A stretch of 64,000 nucleotides of DNA from Cryptomeria japonica (Eukaryota > Streptophyta > Pinopsida > Cupressales > Cupressaceae), in assembly GCF_030272615.1 (NCBI RefSeq), contig NC_081408.1:302843450-302907449 (forward strand), read 5' to 3'. Shown here one piece after another: positions 33,989-44,992 of this stretch (positions within the stretch are counted from its first letter, which is position 1; every line of letters begins with the position of its first letter). The notes under the pieces were generated by a model that had not been told where the DNA came from, did no database searches, and saw only the letters and a program-made list of their open reading frames with translations. The position numbers and the translations under genes are program-made.

Positions 33989-34503
33989 TGATCAGAAGCA
34001 AATTTGAAATATTGAGAAAAATATTTCTTATTTTTTTCTAGTTTTTCTACATGTTAGTAATTGGGGTTTTTGAAGGCCTTCGGGGCTTTTTTAGCCCTTG
34101 AAACTTTGGCCTGTCCTTTAGAACATTGCCATAGGCAATTCTTTCAAGACTTCGCCTTCAAATATTGGAGACCTTTCCAACGAGTTAAACGGCTCACAAT
34201 TTTGAGTTCTGAGTAGAAAGTTATGTCTAGTTAAAGTTAGGACAAAATTTCATATAGTTTTTTGAAAATTTAGTAGTTTTTGATTTTATTATGTAATAAA
34301 CAAATATGACTGTTAGGTTTTGATTCTCAAGGGGTTTTGGTGACCCTTGGAATCTCATGAACTATAATATGTTGGATTTTTCAAATTGAATGGATTACTT
34401 TTTGGCTTGCTTCAATTCTGTGTTTACCTTGTTCATTTAAACAAATCCACAATACCACAGGTTCTCACTTAGGTGTTGTCATCCAAATCCATAATTCGGA
34501 TCA
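33989..34503 (+). repeat. 5' LTR of gypsy-F
   Basis: The LTR is 515 bases, TGATCAGAAG...TTCGGATCA. It matches 39,068-39,555 along its length; an internal block of about 30 bases (near 34,117-34,150) is absent from the other copy. Confidence 0.93.
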
Positions 34504-34504
34504 A

Positions 34505-34516
34505 TGGTATCAGAGC
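34505..34516 (+). other. Primer binding site of gypsy-F
   Basis: TGGTATCAGAGC lies one base inside the 5' LTR: the initiator-Met tRNA site, common in chromoviruses. Confidence 0.93.
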
Positions 34517-34563
34517 AAGTTCACTCCTATATATCATACCAAATGCGATAAACATATAAAATA

Positions 34564-35423
34564 TTGGGGTTGGAAACAAGAAATCCTTCAGACTACCTTC
34601 CTTTGAGATGCACACGATCACAGATGGCTAAGTTGCAGACCGACGATGACATTAAAGCGTTGGTTGCAGATGCATTAACAAAACAACATGAAGAAATGAT
34701 GGAGCAGTTCAAGAAAATGCTAGAAAGTCGTGGGTCACAAGAAAACCCACCATTCACAGGGTATACACTATTCAAGGTGCAAGTGAATTTCGATATACCC
34801 ACGTTTCAATGAAAGATTGATGCGGATGTTGTTGATGATTGGGTTTCAAAATTGGAAAGGTATTTCTTTGTCAACCAGTTCTCAGATGAAGAGAAAATAA
34901 CTTTCGCTCTTCTCAAAGATGAAAATCATGTGAAAGATTCATGGGAAGCAAAGTTAGCATCCAGGGTAGAAGAAACTGGCAGTACTTTTATTTTTTATCA
35001 AGAACCCACATGGGGAGAATTCGTGGAGCACATAAAGGAAGAATATTTTCCTATAGATACACATGAACAAAAATATATGCAGTGGTAGTTGCTTTGATAG
35101 AAAAAGAACCAAATGGTTAAGGAATATACTAATATGTTTCATGCTTTATCAACAAAGCTTGGCATCAAATATTGTAAGAAGCACCGAGTTTTGAAATATC
35201 AAAGTGGGATCCATAGGTATATCCAAACTGAAATGGAATTCCTAAACATAGAGACTTTACCTCGTGCATATAAATTTGCTACAAAAATTGAGGAGAAATT
35301 CATATAGAAAGGAAGGAGGGATAACTTCACAAACAAAAATGGAAGGGTGAAGGTGACAAAATTGCATGGAAACAAACCTCCAAGGAATCTTCTCCCAATT
35401 CACCACCAAAAAAGGCATGGGGT
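34564..35423 (+). pseudogene. Gypsy-F gag, capsid part
   Basis: The segment at 34,564-34,812 is N-terminal (DDDIKALVADALTKQHEEMM). After a stop, 34,852-35,088 carries WxxxLERYFFVNQFSDEEKI, KDSWEAKLASRVEETGS and TWGEFVEHIKEEYFP, the retrotransposon gag core. 35,113-35,307 continues it (MVKEYTNMFHALSTKLG and FLNIETLPRAYKFATKIEEK). Single stops at 34,810 and 35,086 break the frame. It would build the particle shell. Confidence 0.85.
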
Positions 35424-35996
35424 ATGAAGAAGGCACAAGAGAACGTTATGTGGTGTGAATTCCATAAGAGTCCCTCTCATAACACAAAAGATTGCAGAAC
35501 CATGAAAAGTTTAATGATGGAGACGCATGAGGACAAGGAAGAACCTAAGGTGGTAAAATCTTGCATAGAAGAAAGTCATGAACAGGTCATTGAGGTTGAT
35601 CCATATGCAACGGTAGCTACTATGAAGATATTACCCCTAGAAGATGAGGAAAGATTGTTTACCTCACAGATGTGGGTTGGAGGAAAATCCTTGCACTTTA
35701 TTGTTGATAGTGGAAGTCAAAAGAACCTAATATCAACAAAGACTATGAAGAGATTGAATTTGAAAATGATAGCACACCCACAACCCTATTCAATGGGATG
35801 GGTAAGTCAAGGGAGAGATATTGAAGTGCACCAACAGTGTCACCTTTCATACTCTATAAAGCCTTTCAAAGATGAGGTAATATGTGATGTAGCTCCTCTA
35901 GATGTTTGTGATGTTTTGTTGGGACAACCATATATGTACCAGCACCATGGTGTTTATGAGTCTAGACCTCGCAGCGTGATAATCAAATTATGGTGA
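35424..35996 (+). CDS. Gypsy-F nucleocapsid knuckle and protease
   Basis: An open frame of 190 residues. The knuckle-like WCEFHKSPSHNTKDC is at residues 10-24, of the CxxH...H...C type used by many chromoviruses. Retropepsin follows at about 75-185: the active site LHFIVDSGSQKNLIS (about 92-106) and the conserved DVLLGQPYMYQH (about 165-176). Downstream, 35,997-36,250 contains stops before RT. The initial Met is only the first Met after a stop, not a proven start. Confidence 0.85.
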   Translation: MKKAQENVMWCEFHKSPSHNTKDCRTMKSLMMETHEDKEEPKVVKSCIEESHEQVIEVDPYATVATMKILPLEDEERLFTSQMWVGGKSLHFIVDSGSQKNLISTKTMKRLNLKMIAHPQPYSMGWVSQGRDIEVHQQCHLSYSIKPFKDEVICDVAPLDVCDVLLGQPYMYQHHGVYESRPRSVIIKLW

Positions 35997-36250
35997 GCAG
36001 ATTATCGAATACCAGAGGTAAGCCCTACATAATCTACATCTTTGATTAGTGCTAAGAAATGTAGGAGGTTGGTTTCCAAAATGGGAACATTCATTTTATT
36101 TATGATTCATTCTGAAGAAGAAAGGAAATCAGTATATAATTCCCATGCCATCACAAACACCACAACACTTTAGAAAAGATCAATGGATCAGATTTTGATA
36201 AATATGAGAATCTATTTAAATTACCAACTAGGGTACCTACACACTTCCAA

Positions 36251-37540
36251 GTGAGACACACTATTGATTTGATATCGAGAACTCCATTGACTAATGAACC
36301 AGTCTACCATAGATCAGTATTAGAAAATAATGAAATTAAGAGGAAAATACAAGAATTGATTGAGAAAGGACATATTCATCCAAGTGCATCATCCTGTGGC
36401 AGTCCCATTATTTTGGTGGAAAAGAAAAGGGATGGAACTTGGAGACTTTGTATTGACTATAGGGCCTTGAACAAAAATTTAGTTAAAAATAGATATCCAC
36501 TTCCTTGGATAGATGAACTTTTGGACCAGCTTAGAGGGGCCCGATTCTTCACAAAAATTGATTTGAAATCAGGATACCATCAAGTACCAATTGACTCACC
36601 TGATGTGTGGAAGACAACTTTCAAATCTAAAGAGGGATTGTTTGAATGGCTAGTGATGCCTTTCAGTTTAACAAACGCACCGATGACATTCATGAGAATG
36701 ATGAATGATGTACTCAAACCATTCACTGATTCCTTTGTGGTGGTATATCTAGATGAAATACTCATCTTCAACAAAACTTGGGAGGAACATTTGCAACATG
36801 TGGAAAAAATTCTCTGAACTTTACAAGATCATGGGCTTTATGCAAACAAAGAAAAATGCTCCTTTGGTATGCAGAGTATTATATACTTAGGGTATGTTAT
36901 TGTTAGTGAGGGTGTCCATGTTGATCCCAAGAAGATACAAGTGATTAAGGACTGGCCATCTCCTAGAAATCTCACAAAGTTAGGAAGTTTCCTCGAGTTG
37001 GCAAACTTTTATCACAAATTTGTGTTGGGTTTTTCCCATTTGTCTTAGCATTTAAATCAGTCATTGTGGAGGGGAACAAAAGAAAATTTTAAATGGATAG
37101 GTTCTCAACAAGAAGCATTTGAGGGGTTAAAATGAAGGTTATGTTCTGCACTAGTTTTATCTCTTCTTGACCTACAATAGTCATTTGAAATACAAACTGA
37201 TGCATCAGAATATGCCCTAGGAGAAGTCCTCATGTAGCATGGTCACCCAGTTGCATATCATAGTGAGACCTTTTCTGATACAGTGTTCCGGTATGCCACT
37301 TATGATAAGGAACTACATGCTATTGTTCAAGCCTGTAAGCAGTGCAAAAATTATATTTTGGGTAAGGAGTCTGTCATCTACACACACCACAAATCTCTTC
37401 AATTTTTGCAAACACAAGGGAAGTTGCATAATGATTGACATCAATGACGGTCAACCTATCTTCAACAATTTCATCTCAATATTCGCCACAAGAAGGGAAG
37501 CACTAACAAAGTAGCAGACTGTTTGAGCAGGTCTCCAATT
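36251..37540 (+). pseudogene. Gypsy-F reverse transcriptase and RNase H (broken)
   Basis: RT lies at 36,251-36,817 (188 residues): LVEKKRDGTWRLCIDYRALN, FFTKIDLKSGYHQVPI with its catalytic Asp, MPFSLTNAP, and the active site VVYLDEILIF at about residues 168-177. The family standard is YLDD, so the second Asp is Glu here. After a stop at 36,815, the thumb and connection continue to about 37,080. RNase H lies at about 37,190-37,540 (QTDASEYALG, ELHAIVQAC and HHKSLQF pieces), in shifted frames with stops. Confidence 0.88.
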
Positions 37541-37659
37541 GCAGCTATAAGTATGGTATTGGACTCATGTGGTCATCAAACTGAAGCCTGGGCTTGCTTG
37601 TATGAGAATGATGTTGAGTTTACAGATGTTTATAATCAATTAGTGAAGGGAAATCAAGT

Positions 37660-39086
37660 GAATGACTTCTATTTGTAGGATGGAATGCTTTGTCACCTTG
37701 GCCAAATCTGTGTGCCTAATGCAGAATGCAAAAAGCTAATATAGGAAGCTCACTATAGTAAGGTTGTTGGTCATTTTGGCATAGGTAAGACTATTGCTAT
37801 AATTCAGAGGTATTTTTATTGGCCAAAGTTGAGAAATGATTTCATTTCATATATTCAATCTTGTACTACATGTGCTATTGATAAGCCTACCAATCATAAA
37901 CTTGGACTATATTCACCACTTCCTGTTCCTGAAAAAACCTTGGCATTCAGTTTCTATGGAATTTATGTCTGGTCTTCTTACCACCAAAAGAGGCCACAAT
38001 TGTGTGTATGTTGTGGTAGATAGGTTCTCAAAAATGGCAATAATAGTGGCTTGTAAAAAGATAATTTCTCCAGAGGACACTGCAAAGCTTTTCTTTGAAC
38101 ACATTTGGGTTCATTTTGGTCTGTTTAATACCATTATTTCAGATAGGGACAATAGGTTTCTTAGTAAGTGCCAGTCTACATTATGGGAGAAGATAGACAC
38201 AAAATTAACAAAGTCTACTTCTTTCCATCCTCAAACAGGTCGCCAAACAGAGGTAGTCAATCAGATGATCATTCACATCTTATGCATGTATCACTCAAAA
38301 CATCCCCGCACATGGGATGAAAGTTTTCCATATGTTCAACATAGCTACAACAGGGCAATTTACAGTTTGACTGGTCACAACCCATTTGAGGTTTGTCTTG
38401 GTTATCAACCACTTGCACCCATGGATGTTGCCATACCACTTATTCAACCTGATCTGGTTCCACGTGTTGGTAAGGAGGAAGATAAGGCAACACAGTTCAT
38501 TGATAGAATTCATCATCTGCAACAACAAGTTCATGAAATCTTGGAGAATACCAATAAGAAATATAAGGAGAGACATGATGAGCATCGTACTCCTCATAAT
38601 TTTCAAGTTGGGGACAAGGTGTGGTTGCATATCCAGAAGAAACAATTGCAGGGTGTCAATAGGAAGCTTCATCCTCTGCATTATGGGCCATACACAATCA
38701 TCAAGCAAGTTGGTGATAATGCTTTTGAGCTCAATTTACCCCCTTTTCTAGGTCTTCATCTAGTCTTCAATGTGGAACTCTTGAAGCCATATTGTCCTCC
38801 AATATTAGATGTTGTGGATGTGGCAGAAATAATTTCTACTAGAGAATTTAATCCAGATGCGGCTTCTCCATTCCAATGTGATCAAATTGTGGACACCATG
38901 GTGAAAACACTCAAACAACAGCAGACCTATCTGTACAAAGTGGTTCGAGCAGGGCAGATTGCTCAACAAGGAAAGTGGTTTACCAAGGAGAAAATTCAAC
39001 TCTATTTTCCTCATCTCATTCAGAGTTTTGATGCAATGGGGCCCATTTCTTTTCAAGGGGGAAGTAATGATCAGAAGCAAATTTGA
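37660..39086 (+). pseudogene. Gypsy-F integrase with chromodomain-like C-terminus
   Basis: The zinc-binding region (EAHYSKVVGHFGIGKT and SCTTCAIDK) spans about 37,745-37,890. The open frame at 37,836-39,086 (416 residues) carries the core: VSMEFMSGLLTT (MDFI in most relatives, so the first catalytic Asp is Glu), SDRDNRFLS and QTGRQTEVVN. The C-terminal region has NFQVGDKVWLHI and the HYGPYTIIKQVG block. The last 60 residues (KQQQTYLYKVVRAGQ, GKWFTKEKIQLYFPHLI) fit a degenerate chromodomain, which in relatives directs insertion to modified histones. A frameshift near 37,900 joins the two halves. Confidence 0.87.
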
Positions 39087-39555
39087 AATATTGAAAAAAA
39101 TATTTTCATATTTTTTCTAGTTTTTCTACATGTTAGTAATTGTGGTTTTTGAAAGCCTTTGGGGCATTTTCAGCCCTTAAAACTTTGGCTTGTCTTTTAG
39201 GACTTCACCTTCAACTCTTGGAGACCTTTCCAATGAGTTAAACGACTTGCAAGTACGAGTCCTGATTAGAAAGTTATGTCTAGTTAAAGTTAGGACAAAA
39301 TTTCATATAGTTTTTTGAAAATTTCATAGTTTTGGATTTTATTATGTAATAAACAAATATGACTGTTGGGTTTTGATTCTCAAGGGGTTTTGGTAACCTT
39401 TGGAATCTCATGAATTGTTATATGTTGGATTTTCAAATTTAATGGATTACTTTTTGGCTTGATTCAATTCTGTGTTTACCTTGTTCATGTAAACAAATCC
39501 ACAATACCGCAGGTTCTCACTCAGGTGTTGTCATTTGAATCCATAATTCGGATCA
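39055..39555 (+). repeat. Polypurine tract and 3' LTR of gypsy-F
   Basis: The PPT CAAGGGGGAAGTAA occupies about 39,055-39,067. The 488-base 3' LTR occupies 39,068-39,555 and ends TTCGGATCA. ATCAG follows at 39,556-39,560 as the target duplication. LINE-2 coding sequence resumes immediately. Confidence 0.92.
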
Positions 39556-39560
39556 ATCAG

Positions 39561-40514
39561 CTTTCCACACCATCAAATCATTTGATTGAACTACAGAGGT
39601 TGAGTTCAGGAGATCTTGCAAGGGGAGTATCTCTGGATAAATCTGAACCAAATTGACCCGATAACCATTCCTCCAATAATCTTCAACCAAGTGACCAAAT
39701 CTTCTAATGCATTCTTCCCTGAAAGGATTGAATAAGGAAATGAGGACAAGAGGTGCATTACCAATCCAAATATCCTCTCAGAATAGGATGCTCGATCCAT
39801 TACCCAATTTCCAACTAGAACCTTTAGCAACAAAGCTTGTCACCTTAATAATACTATTTCGGAGATAGGATCCACGAGGTAAACAATCAGATGTGATAAA
39901 TTATTTTAACGAGGTAACTTAACTTAAATATTTGCAATGTAATATAATATCCCATTCCATTCTCTTTGAATAGATCTTCCAGACTTGCTTCGCCAATAGC
40001 ACCTCATTAAAAGATCTGATACCTAATCAAGCCCTCCTAATTTTTTAGGCTTACATACCTCACTCCAAAAAATTAGAGGAATTCTCTTTTTATCTTCCAC
40101 TCCTAACCATGAGAACCTCTTTTGGATACTATTAATGATATCTGCAAATTTAGCGGGTATTCTGAAAAAGATTGAGGGCATAGATAGGCAGGTTCTACAA
40201 AGTTACCTTCAATATTAGAATTTTCCAGCCCAACTAAGGATAACATCTTTTCAACTAGCTAACTTCTTGTTGAATCTTTCTACCAGAGAAGCCCAGAAAG
40301 AATTTGGTGGTGAGGATCCTAAAAGAAGCCCCAGATAAATAGAAGGGAAGTCTCCAATAGAGCACACCAATAAATTAGTGATTTTCTGCTGCCTTTCAAC
40401 AAGAGTATTGAGAAAGAAGAGAGAACATTTACCTCTATTTATGAACTAAACTGAGGCTTATTCATAGGTAACAAGGACTTTTTTTTAGAGTTCTAGCCTC
40501 TCCAATAGCAGAAG
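39561..40514 (-). pseudogene. LINE-2 ORF2, middle: RT C-terminus to zf-RVT
   Basis: Minus-strand reading from 40,514 gives the region after the RT active site (SAIGEARTL, then FFLNTLVERQQKI near 40,370-40,430). Next comes the SIYLGLLLGSS block near 40,330, WKDVILSWAGK near 40,230, and the zf-RVT-preceding segment at 39,606-39,833 (VGNWVMDRASYSERIFG, LEDLVTWLKI). It joins 46,260 upstream through copia-D and 33,988 downstream through gypsy-F without loss of frame. Stops are scattered. Confidence 0.85.
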
Positions 40515-41766
40515 TTTTGGCAATTTGGAGGAATTGATTATGTGTTGTATTGATGTTTTGTCATTTATGGCAACACCGACAGTTTTGGTTGTTTACCGAT
40601 TTCTGGTTGGTTTTGATAGAGTGGTTGGTTTATGGTATTGATCCGGTATGCTCTGATATTCTTTGGTTTGGATCTATCATTCATGCCATTTAGATGTGTA
40701 TCACTATCAATTGGTTCAGGATTTGATGACTTAGATCTATCATTTATTCTAGTAAGCCTTTTGGTCATCGGTAAGGGTTTTATTGGCAGAGCTTTGTTGA
40801 AGATCTTTTGATACATGTGATAAGTGGTGTTGGTGCGGCTTCTAGATGGATTTCGAGATGCTGTTGGTTATCTTGTTCATGTTCCTGTTGATCAGTGGTG
40901 TTGGTTTTGGTTTATGGCGACCTATTTTGGGTTCGGTGTTATCTAGGTTTTGGACCAGTTTATGTAACGTGTTGGAGGATGTTCAAGATGTGTTACTGGT
41001 GAGATTTAATGATTGGTTTACATTGTTTTCAGCCTGAGCTGACTTGGTTGATCATTGGATTATGGATTTATGTTATAAATTTATTGTATTATATTTTAGG
41101 TGGTTGACCTAATTGTTTAGGTCCTGGGTTGGTATAAATATGATGTAAGATCTCTTTGTAAATCATGAGCTTAAGGGATTATAGGATATAGGATTATTTA
41201 TGTGTGAATAATGTTGTAATCATATGCAGAGGTTTTGGTCAATCATAGGTGATAGAATTGGGTTTGTAAGAGAGGTTTAAGGCCTTCGGTATTGAACTTA
41301 ACTGAAATTGTACTTAGGCATAGGAGATGCTATACTTGTAGTTCAATCTTCATTCCAAATTGTAGTCTGATGTTTTATATAGTCAGTGATGCTCCTTTGG
41401 TGATGAACAATGATCTCTAGGCTATTGGCCTTCCTACATGTGCAGGCCTCTTCATATTGTAATCACATACTTACTGCAAAAGTATTATCTGACTATGGGT
41501 AGGCTTCCCACCGTGGTTTTTCCCTTTACCGGGTTTTCCACATACAAATCTTGGTGTCATATGGTATGGATGGATGGTAACTTTTTTGTGATTTATGTTT
41601 ATGTTTAATTGCTATATTTTCTATTCTGGTATTTGGTTTATGCATTCCAATATTGAGTTTATGTGTTCTAGTAATAAGGTTTTGAATGCTTAAAGTTCTA
41701 TAATCTGGTGACAATTGATTCACCCCCTCCTCTCAGTTGTCCTCTAGTTATCTAATTTCTCTAACA
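40515..41766 (+). repeat. 5' LTR of copia-D
   Basis: The LTR is 1,252 bases. It starts TTTTGGCAA where the other copy has TGTTGGCAA, so the terminal TG has mutated; it ends CTCTAACA. A TATAAATA box lies at 41,133-41,140. Open frames in it are not conserved proteins. Confidence 0.92.
41133..41140 (+). promoter_or_regulatory. TATA box in the copia-D 5' LTR
   Basis: TATAAATA is conserved in the 3' LTR at 45,622-45,629, in the same context (GGGTT before, TGATGTAAGATCTC after). This is the likely core promoter of the element. Confidence 0.6.
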
Positions 41767-41768
41767 AT

Positions 41769-41780
41769 TGGTATTAGAGC
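41769..41780 (+). other. Primer binding site of copia-D
   Basis: TGGTATTAGAGC differs by one base (C to T) from the initiator-Met tRNA site and lies two bases inside the LTR. Confidence 0.9.
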
Positions 41781-41822
41781 TTGGTACTCTCTACAGAAAC
41801 TTAACCGCTTGAGGAAGATCAT

Positions 41823-42960
41823 ATGGTGTCTAATAGTGTAAGTTCATCAAGTTCATCTACTACTGTTTCCCAAAGAGAAATTCCTAGGCTTGATGGAAGA
41901 AATTATAGGGTATCAAAGATTCAGATGGAGACTCATATGAGATGTCTAGGAAAAGAAATTTGGGAGATCATTGAGAAAGGTGTTACACTTTTTAATCCAA
42001 CATCTGGAAATCCTCCTCTGACAAGTTTGGATAAAGAGCTTGAGAATGATTGTAGATCTAGAGAATCCCTTTCGTGTGCACTTTCTGATCAACAAATAAT
42101 GGGACTAACTGAAAAATCAACTGCAAAGGCTATATGGGACAAATTAGAGACTCTAAATGAAGGTGACCCTACTGTTAAAATTGCTAAACTTGATGGTTAC
42201 TGGGTAAGGTATGAGAACCTGAAGATGGAAGAAGATGAAAGGATTACTGTTTTTATGGAGAGAGTTAATGAGATTGTTCTGGGAATTCAATGTTGTGGTG
42301 GATCTCTGAGTGAAGATGAAATTATTTCTAAAGTACTAAGAGATTTGCCATCAACTTATAAGATGAAGGCTACTTCAATTAATGAATTGAGAACTATGCC
42401 AGACACTTCTGTTAATAGGGATACCTTGGTTGGGAAGTTATCTGCTTTTGAGTTTAAGGAATTTGGACCTTCTAGAGCTATAAAATCTAAACCTTTTTTT
42501 TCATGCATCTACATCATCTACTAGAAAGAGTGATTGGAAAGCTTTATATGCAAAGGAACTAGAGGATATGAAGAAAGAAGATGAAGAGTTTGAACAACTT
42601 GAAGCCTTATTTGCTAGAAGAGTACCTAAAGGACCGACATGAAGTAAGTATGAAGGAAAACCACCTTTTAAATGCTTTGCATGTAATAACATAGGTCATT
42701 TTGCATCTAGATGTCTTGAAAGGAATTCAAGATTTGAGGAAAGAGCTAGAAGATATTTTAGGCCTAACCATGATTATCAGAACAAGCATAAGTACAGGAG
42801 AAACAAAGACAAATCATGCTACTATGTTGATGAGGAAGGTTTGACTGATTCTGATGATGAAGCGACAGTGGAAATGATCATAACTGAACTGGTAGCACTT
42901 GCACCAGAACATGATGTTGAACTAGTTAGTTTGGTAGTATCGGATAATTCAACAGTAATT
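41823..42960 (+). pseudogene. Copia-D gag with CCHC knuckle
   Basis: The open frame at 41,823-42,524 starts MVSNSVSSSSSSTTVSQREI. It contains LDGRNYRVSKIQMETHMRC, the UBN2-type core (KAIWDKLETLNEGDPTVKIA, ERITVFMERVNEIVLGIQ) and ATSINELRTMPDTSV. A frameshift near 42,500 moves coding to another frame with PPFKCFACNNIGHFASRC at about 42,660-42,715, then a basic tail and an acidic stretch ending near 42,960. The start at 41,823 is plausible: first ATG 43 bases after the PBS. Gag would assemble particles even without integrase. Confidence 0.87.
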
Positions 42961-43089
42961 GAAGATCAAGATAGAGGAATAGAAAGTTAGAAGACTCCTA
43001 GGTATGTAAGTTTGAATCATTTAGAAGATTAGATCATTGGAGACAAAAACAAAGGAGTGATTACAAGAAGTTTGGCAGCTGATGAGGTA

Positions 43090-44640
43090 TGTTCAATTTC
43101 TCAAGTTGAACCGACATCAGTAATTGAAGCTTATAAAGATGAATGTTGGATGAAAGCTATGGAAGAAGAATTAGATCAGATAGAAAAGAATAACACATGG
43201 ATTTTAGTTCCTTGACCTAAAAATAAGAATGTCATTGGAAATCAAAGGGATCTTAGGAATAAATTAAATGAAGATGGACAAGTTGTGAGGAATAAAGCTA
43301 GATTGGTTTGTAAAGGATATTCTCAAAAGGAAGGAATTGATTATGATGAAACCTTTGCACCGATAGCGAGGATTGAAGCTATGAGATTATTTCTTTCTTA
43401 TGCTACACATAAGAAATACAAGGTTTATCAGATGGATGTCAAGTGTGCATTTCTGAATGGAGATCTTGAAGAGGAAGTTTATATTGAGCAACCTGATGGA
43501 TTTTCACTTTCAGATGACAAAAACATGGTTTGTAGGTTAATGAAATCTTTATATGGATTGAAACAAGCCCTTAGAGCTTGGTATGCAAGATTGGATAAAT
43601 ATCTTTTGAAGCTTGGTTTCACTAAAGGTAATGCTGGTAGTAATTTATATTATAAGATCACTGATGATGACATATTGATTATTGAAGTCTTTGTTGATGA
43701 TATCATTTTTGGAGGTGAAGATAAGTTGTGTATGGAATTCTCTAACAATATGAAGAATGAATTTGAGATGTCTATGATTAGGGAGATGAGATTTTTCTTA
43801 GGTTTGTAGATTACTCAAACTGATAAAGGTATTTTTATCTGTCAAACTAAGTATGCTAGAGAGTTGTTGAAGAAATTTGGTTTGGAAAATTCTAAACCAG
43901 CTGATACACCTATGGTTACAAGTGAGAAATTGTCAAAGAATGATGCATCTACACCAGTAAATCCTAAAGGTACAAATATATGATTGGAGGTTTGTTATAT
44001 CCGACTCAAACTAGATTGGATATAATGAATGCAATTTGTATTGTATCAAGATATCAGAGTGATCCTAGAGAAAATCATGTGAGTGTGGTGAAAAGAATTT
44101 TCAGATATTTGCAGGGAACAATTGAATATGGTTTGTGGTATCCTAAAATGATGACTTTACATTAAGTGCATATATAGATGTAGATTGGGCTAGAGATGTT
44201 GATGACTGAAAGAGCACATCCGGTGGAGCTTTCTTTCTTGGAAAGAAACTTGTTTCATGGATCAAAAAAAAGTAATGATGTACATCTTTATCTATTGTTG
44301 AAGCTGAGTATGTTGCTACTGCTACTAATTGTACACAATTTCTATGGATGAAGCAAATGTTGAAGGATATAAGGGTGGATTGTAATGAACCTGTAGTTAT
44401 TCACTGTGATAACTCTGCTGCTATTAATATATCAAAGAATCCAGTATTTCATTCTAAGACAATGCACATATGTATCAAGTATAAATTTTTGAAGGAAAAG
44501 ATGGAAGAAAATGAAGTCAGACTGGTTTATATGAATACTAAATAGCAGATTGTAGACATTTTCACTTAAACTTTGCCTAAAGAATCATTTGAGTACTTTA
44601 GAGATAGATTGGGGATTTCTGCCCCTCCAGTAGAGACTTG
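43090..44640 (+). pseudogene. Copia-D reverse transcriptase-RNase H (broken)
   Basis: The linker end YKDECWMKAMEEELDQIEKN at about 43,130-43,190 precedes RT. The main open frame 43,285-43,809 (174 residues) has [33 protein letters not shown] with the catalytic Asp, [15 protein letters not shown] and [12 protein letters not shown] stop at 43,807 interrupts it. RNase H follows: YIDVDWARDVDD near 44,170, [11 protein letters not shown] near 44,295, IHCDNSAAINIS near 44,400 and VDIFT near 44,555. Stops occur at several CAG or CGA-type positions. All acidic residues remain recognisable. Confidence 0.88.
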
Positions 44641-44992
44641 AATGATGTTGATTGGGATTAGTTTGACATGCATTTACAAAGCTATTACTCATTCTAGATT
44701 GATGTGGTGGTGCTATTACTCAGGGGGAGTAGTCAGCTGTGTGGTTCAGTGGATTTATGACCTTTCTTTGATATTTATGCTAGATATTTTGCATTGATGT
44801 CAAAGAGGGAGAGATATATGTGAAAAACAAAGCTTAACAAAATATTAGTCAAAAGGGGAGCTTGGTTCAGAGCTTCATTGTAATACCATCTTATGTGAGA
44901 TTGTTGGCTATCTTCCTTTGGGGGAGACTTGTTTGGCATTTATTGACACTTGGATGTTTTTCACATCTAGTGTTACTGTTGCCATCAATACC

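Larger units (their letters stand above)
33989..39555 (+). mobile_element. Gypsy-F: Ty3/gypsy element with 5-base target duplication
   Basis: This plus-strand element of 5,567 bases has LTRs at 33,989-34,503 and 39,068-39,555, flanked by ATCAG (33,984-33,988 and 39,556-39,560). Order: PBS, gag, knuckle, protease, RT, RNase H, integrase, chromo-like end, PPT. Integrase after RNase H defines Ty3/gypsy, and the C-terminal chromodomain-like tail places it among chromoviruses. Several stops split pol, and two catalytic acids are changed, so it is inactive. It lies inside the LINE-2 zf-RVT region. Confidence 0.94.

Noticed and set aside
38295-38708. Minus-strand and second plus-strand frames over the gypsy-F integrase
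   Set aside because: Shadows of the real integrase frame at 37,836-39,086.
40846-41037. Short hydrophobic frame in the copia-D LTR, repeated at 45,336-45,527
   Set aside because: It is present in both LTRs because they are copies. There is no start context or conserved domain, so it is not a gene.
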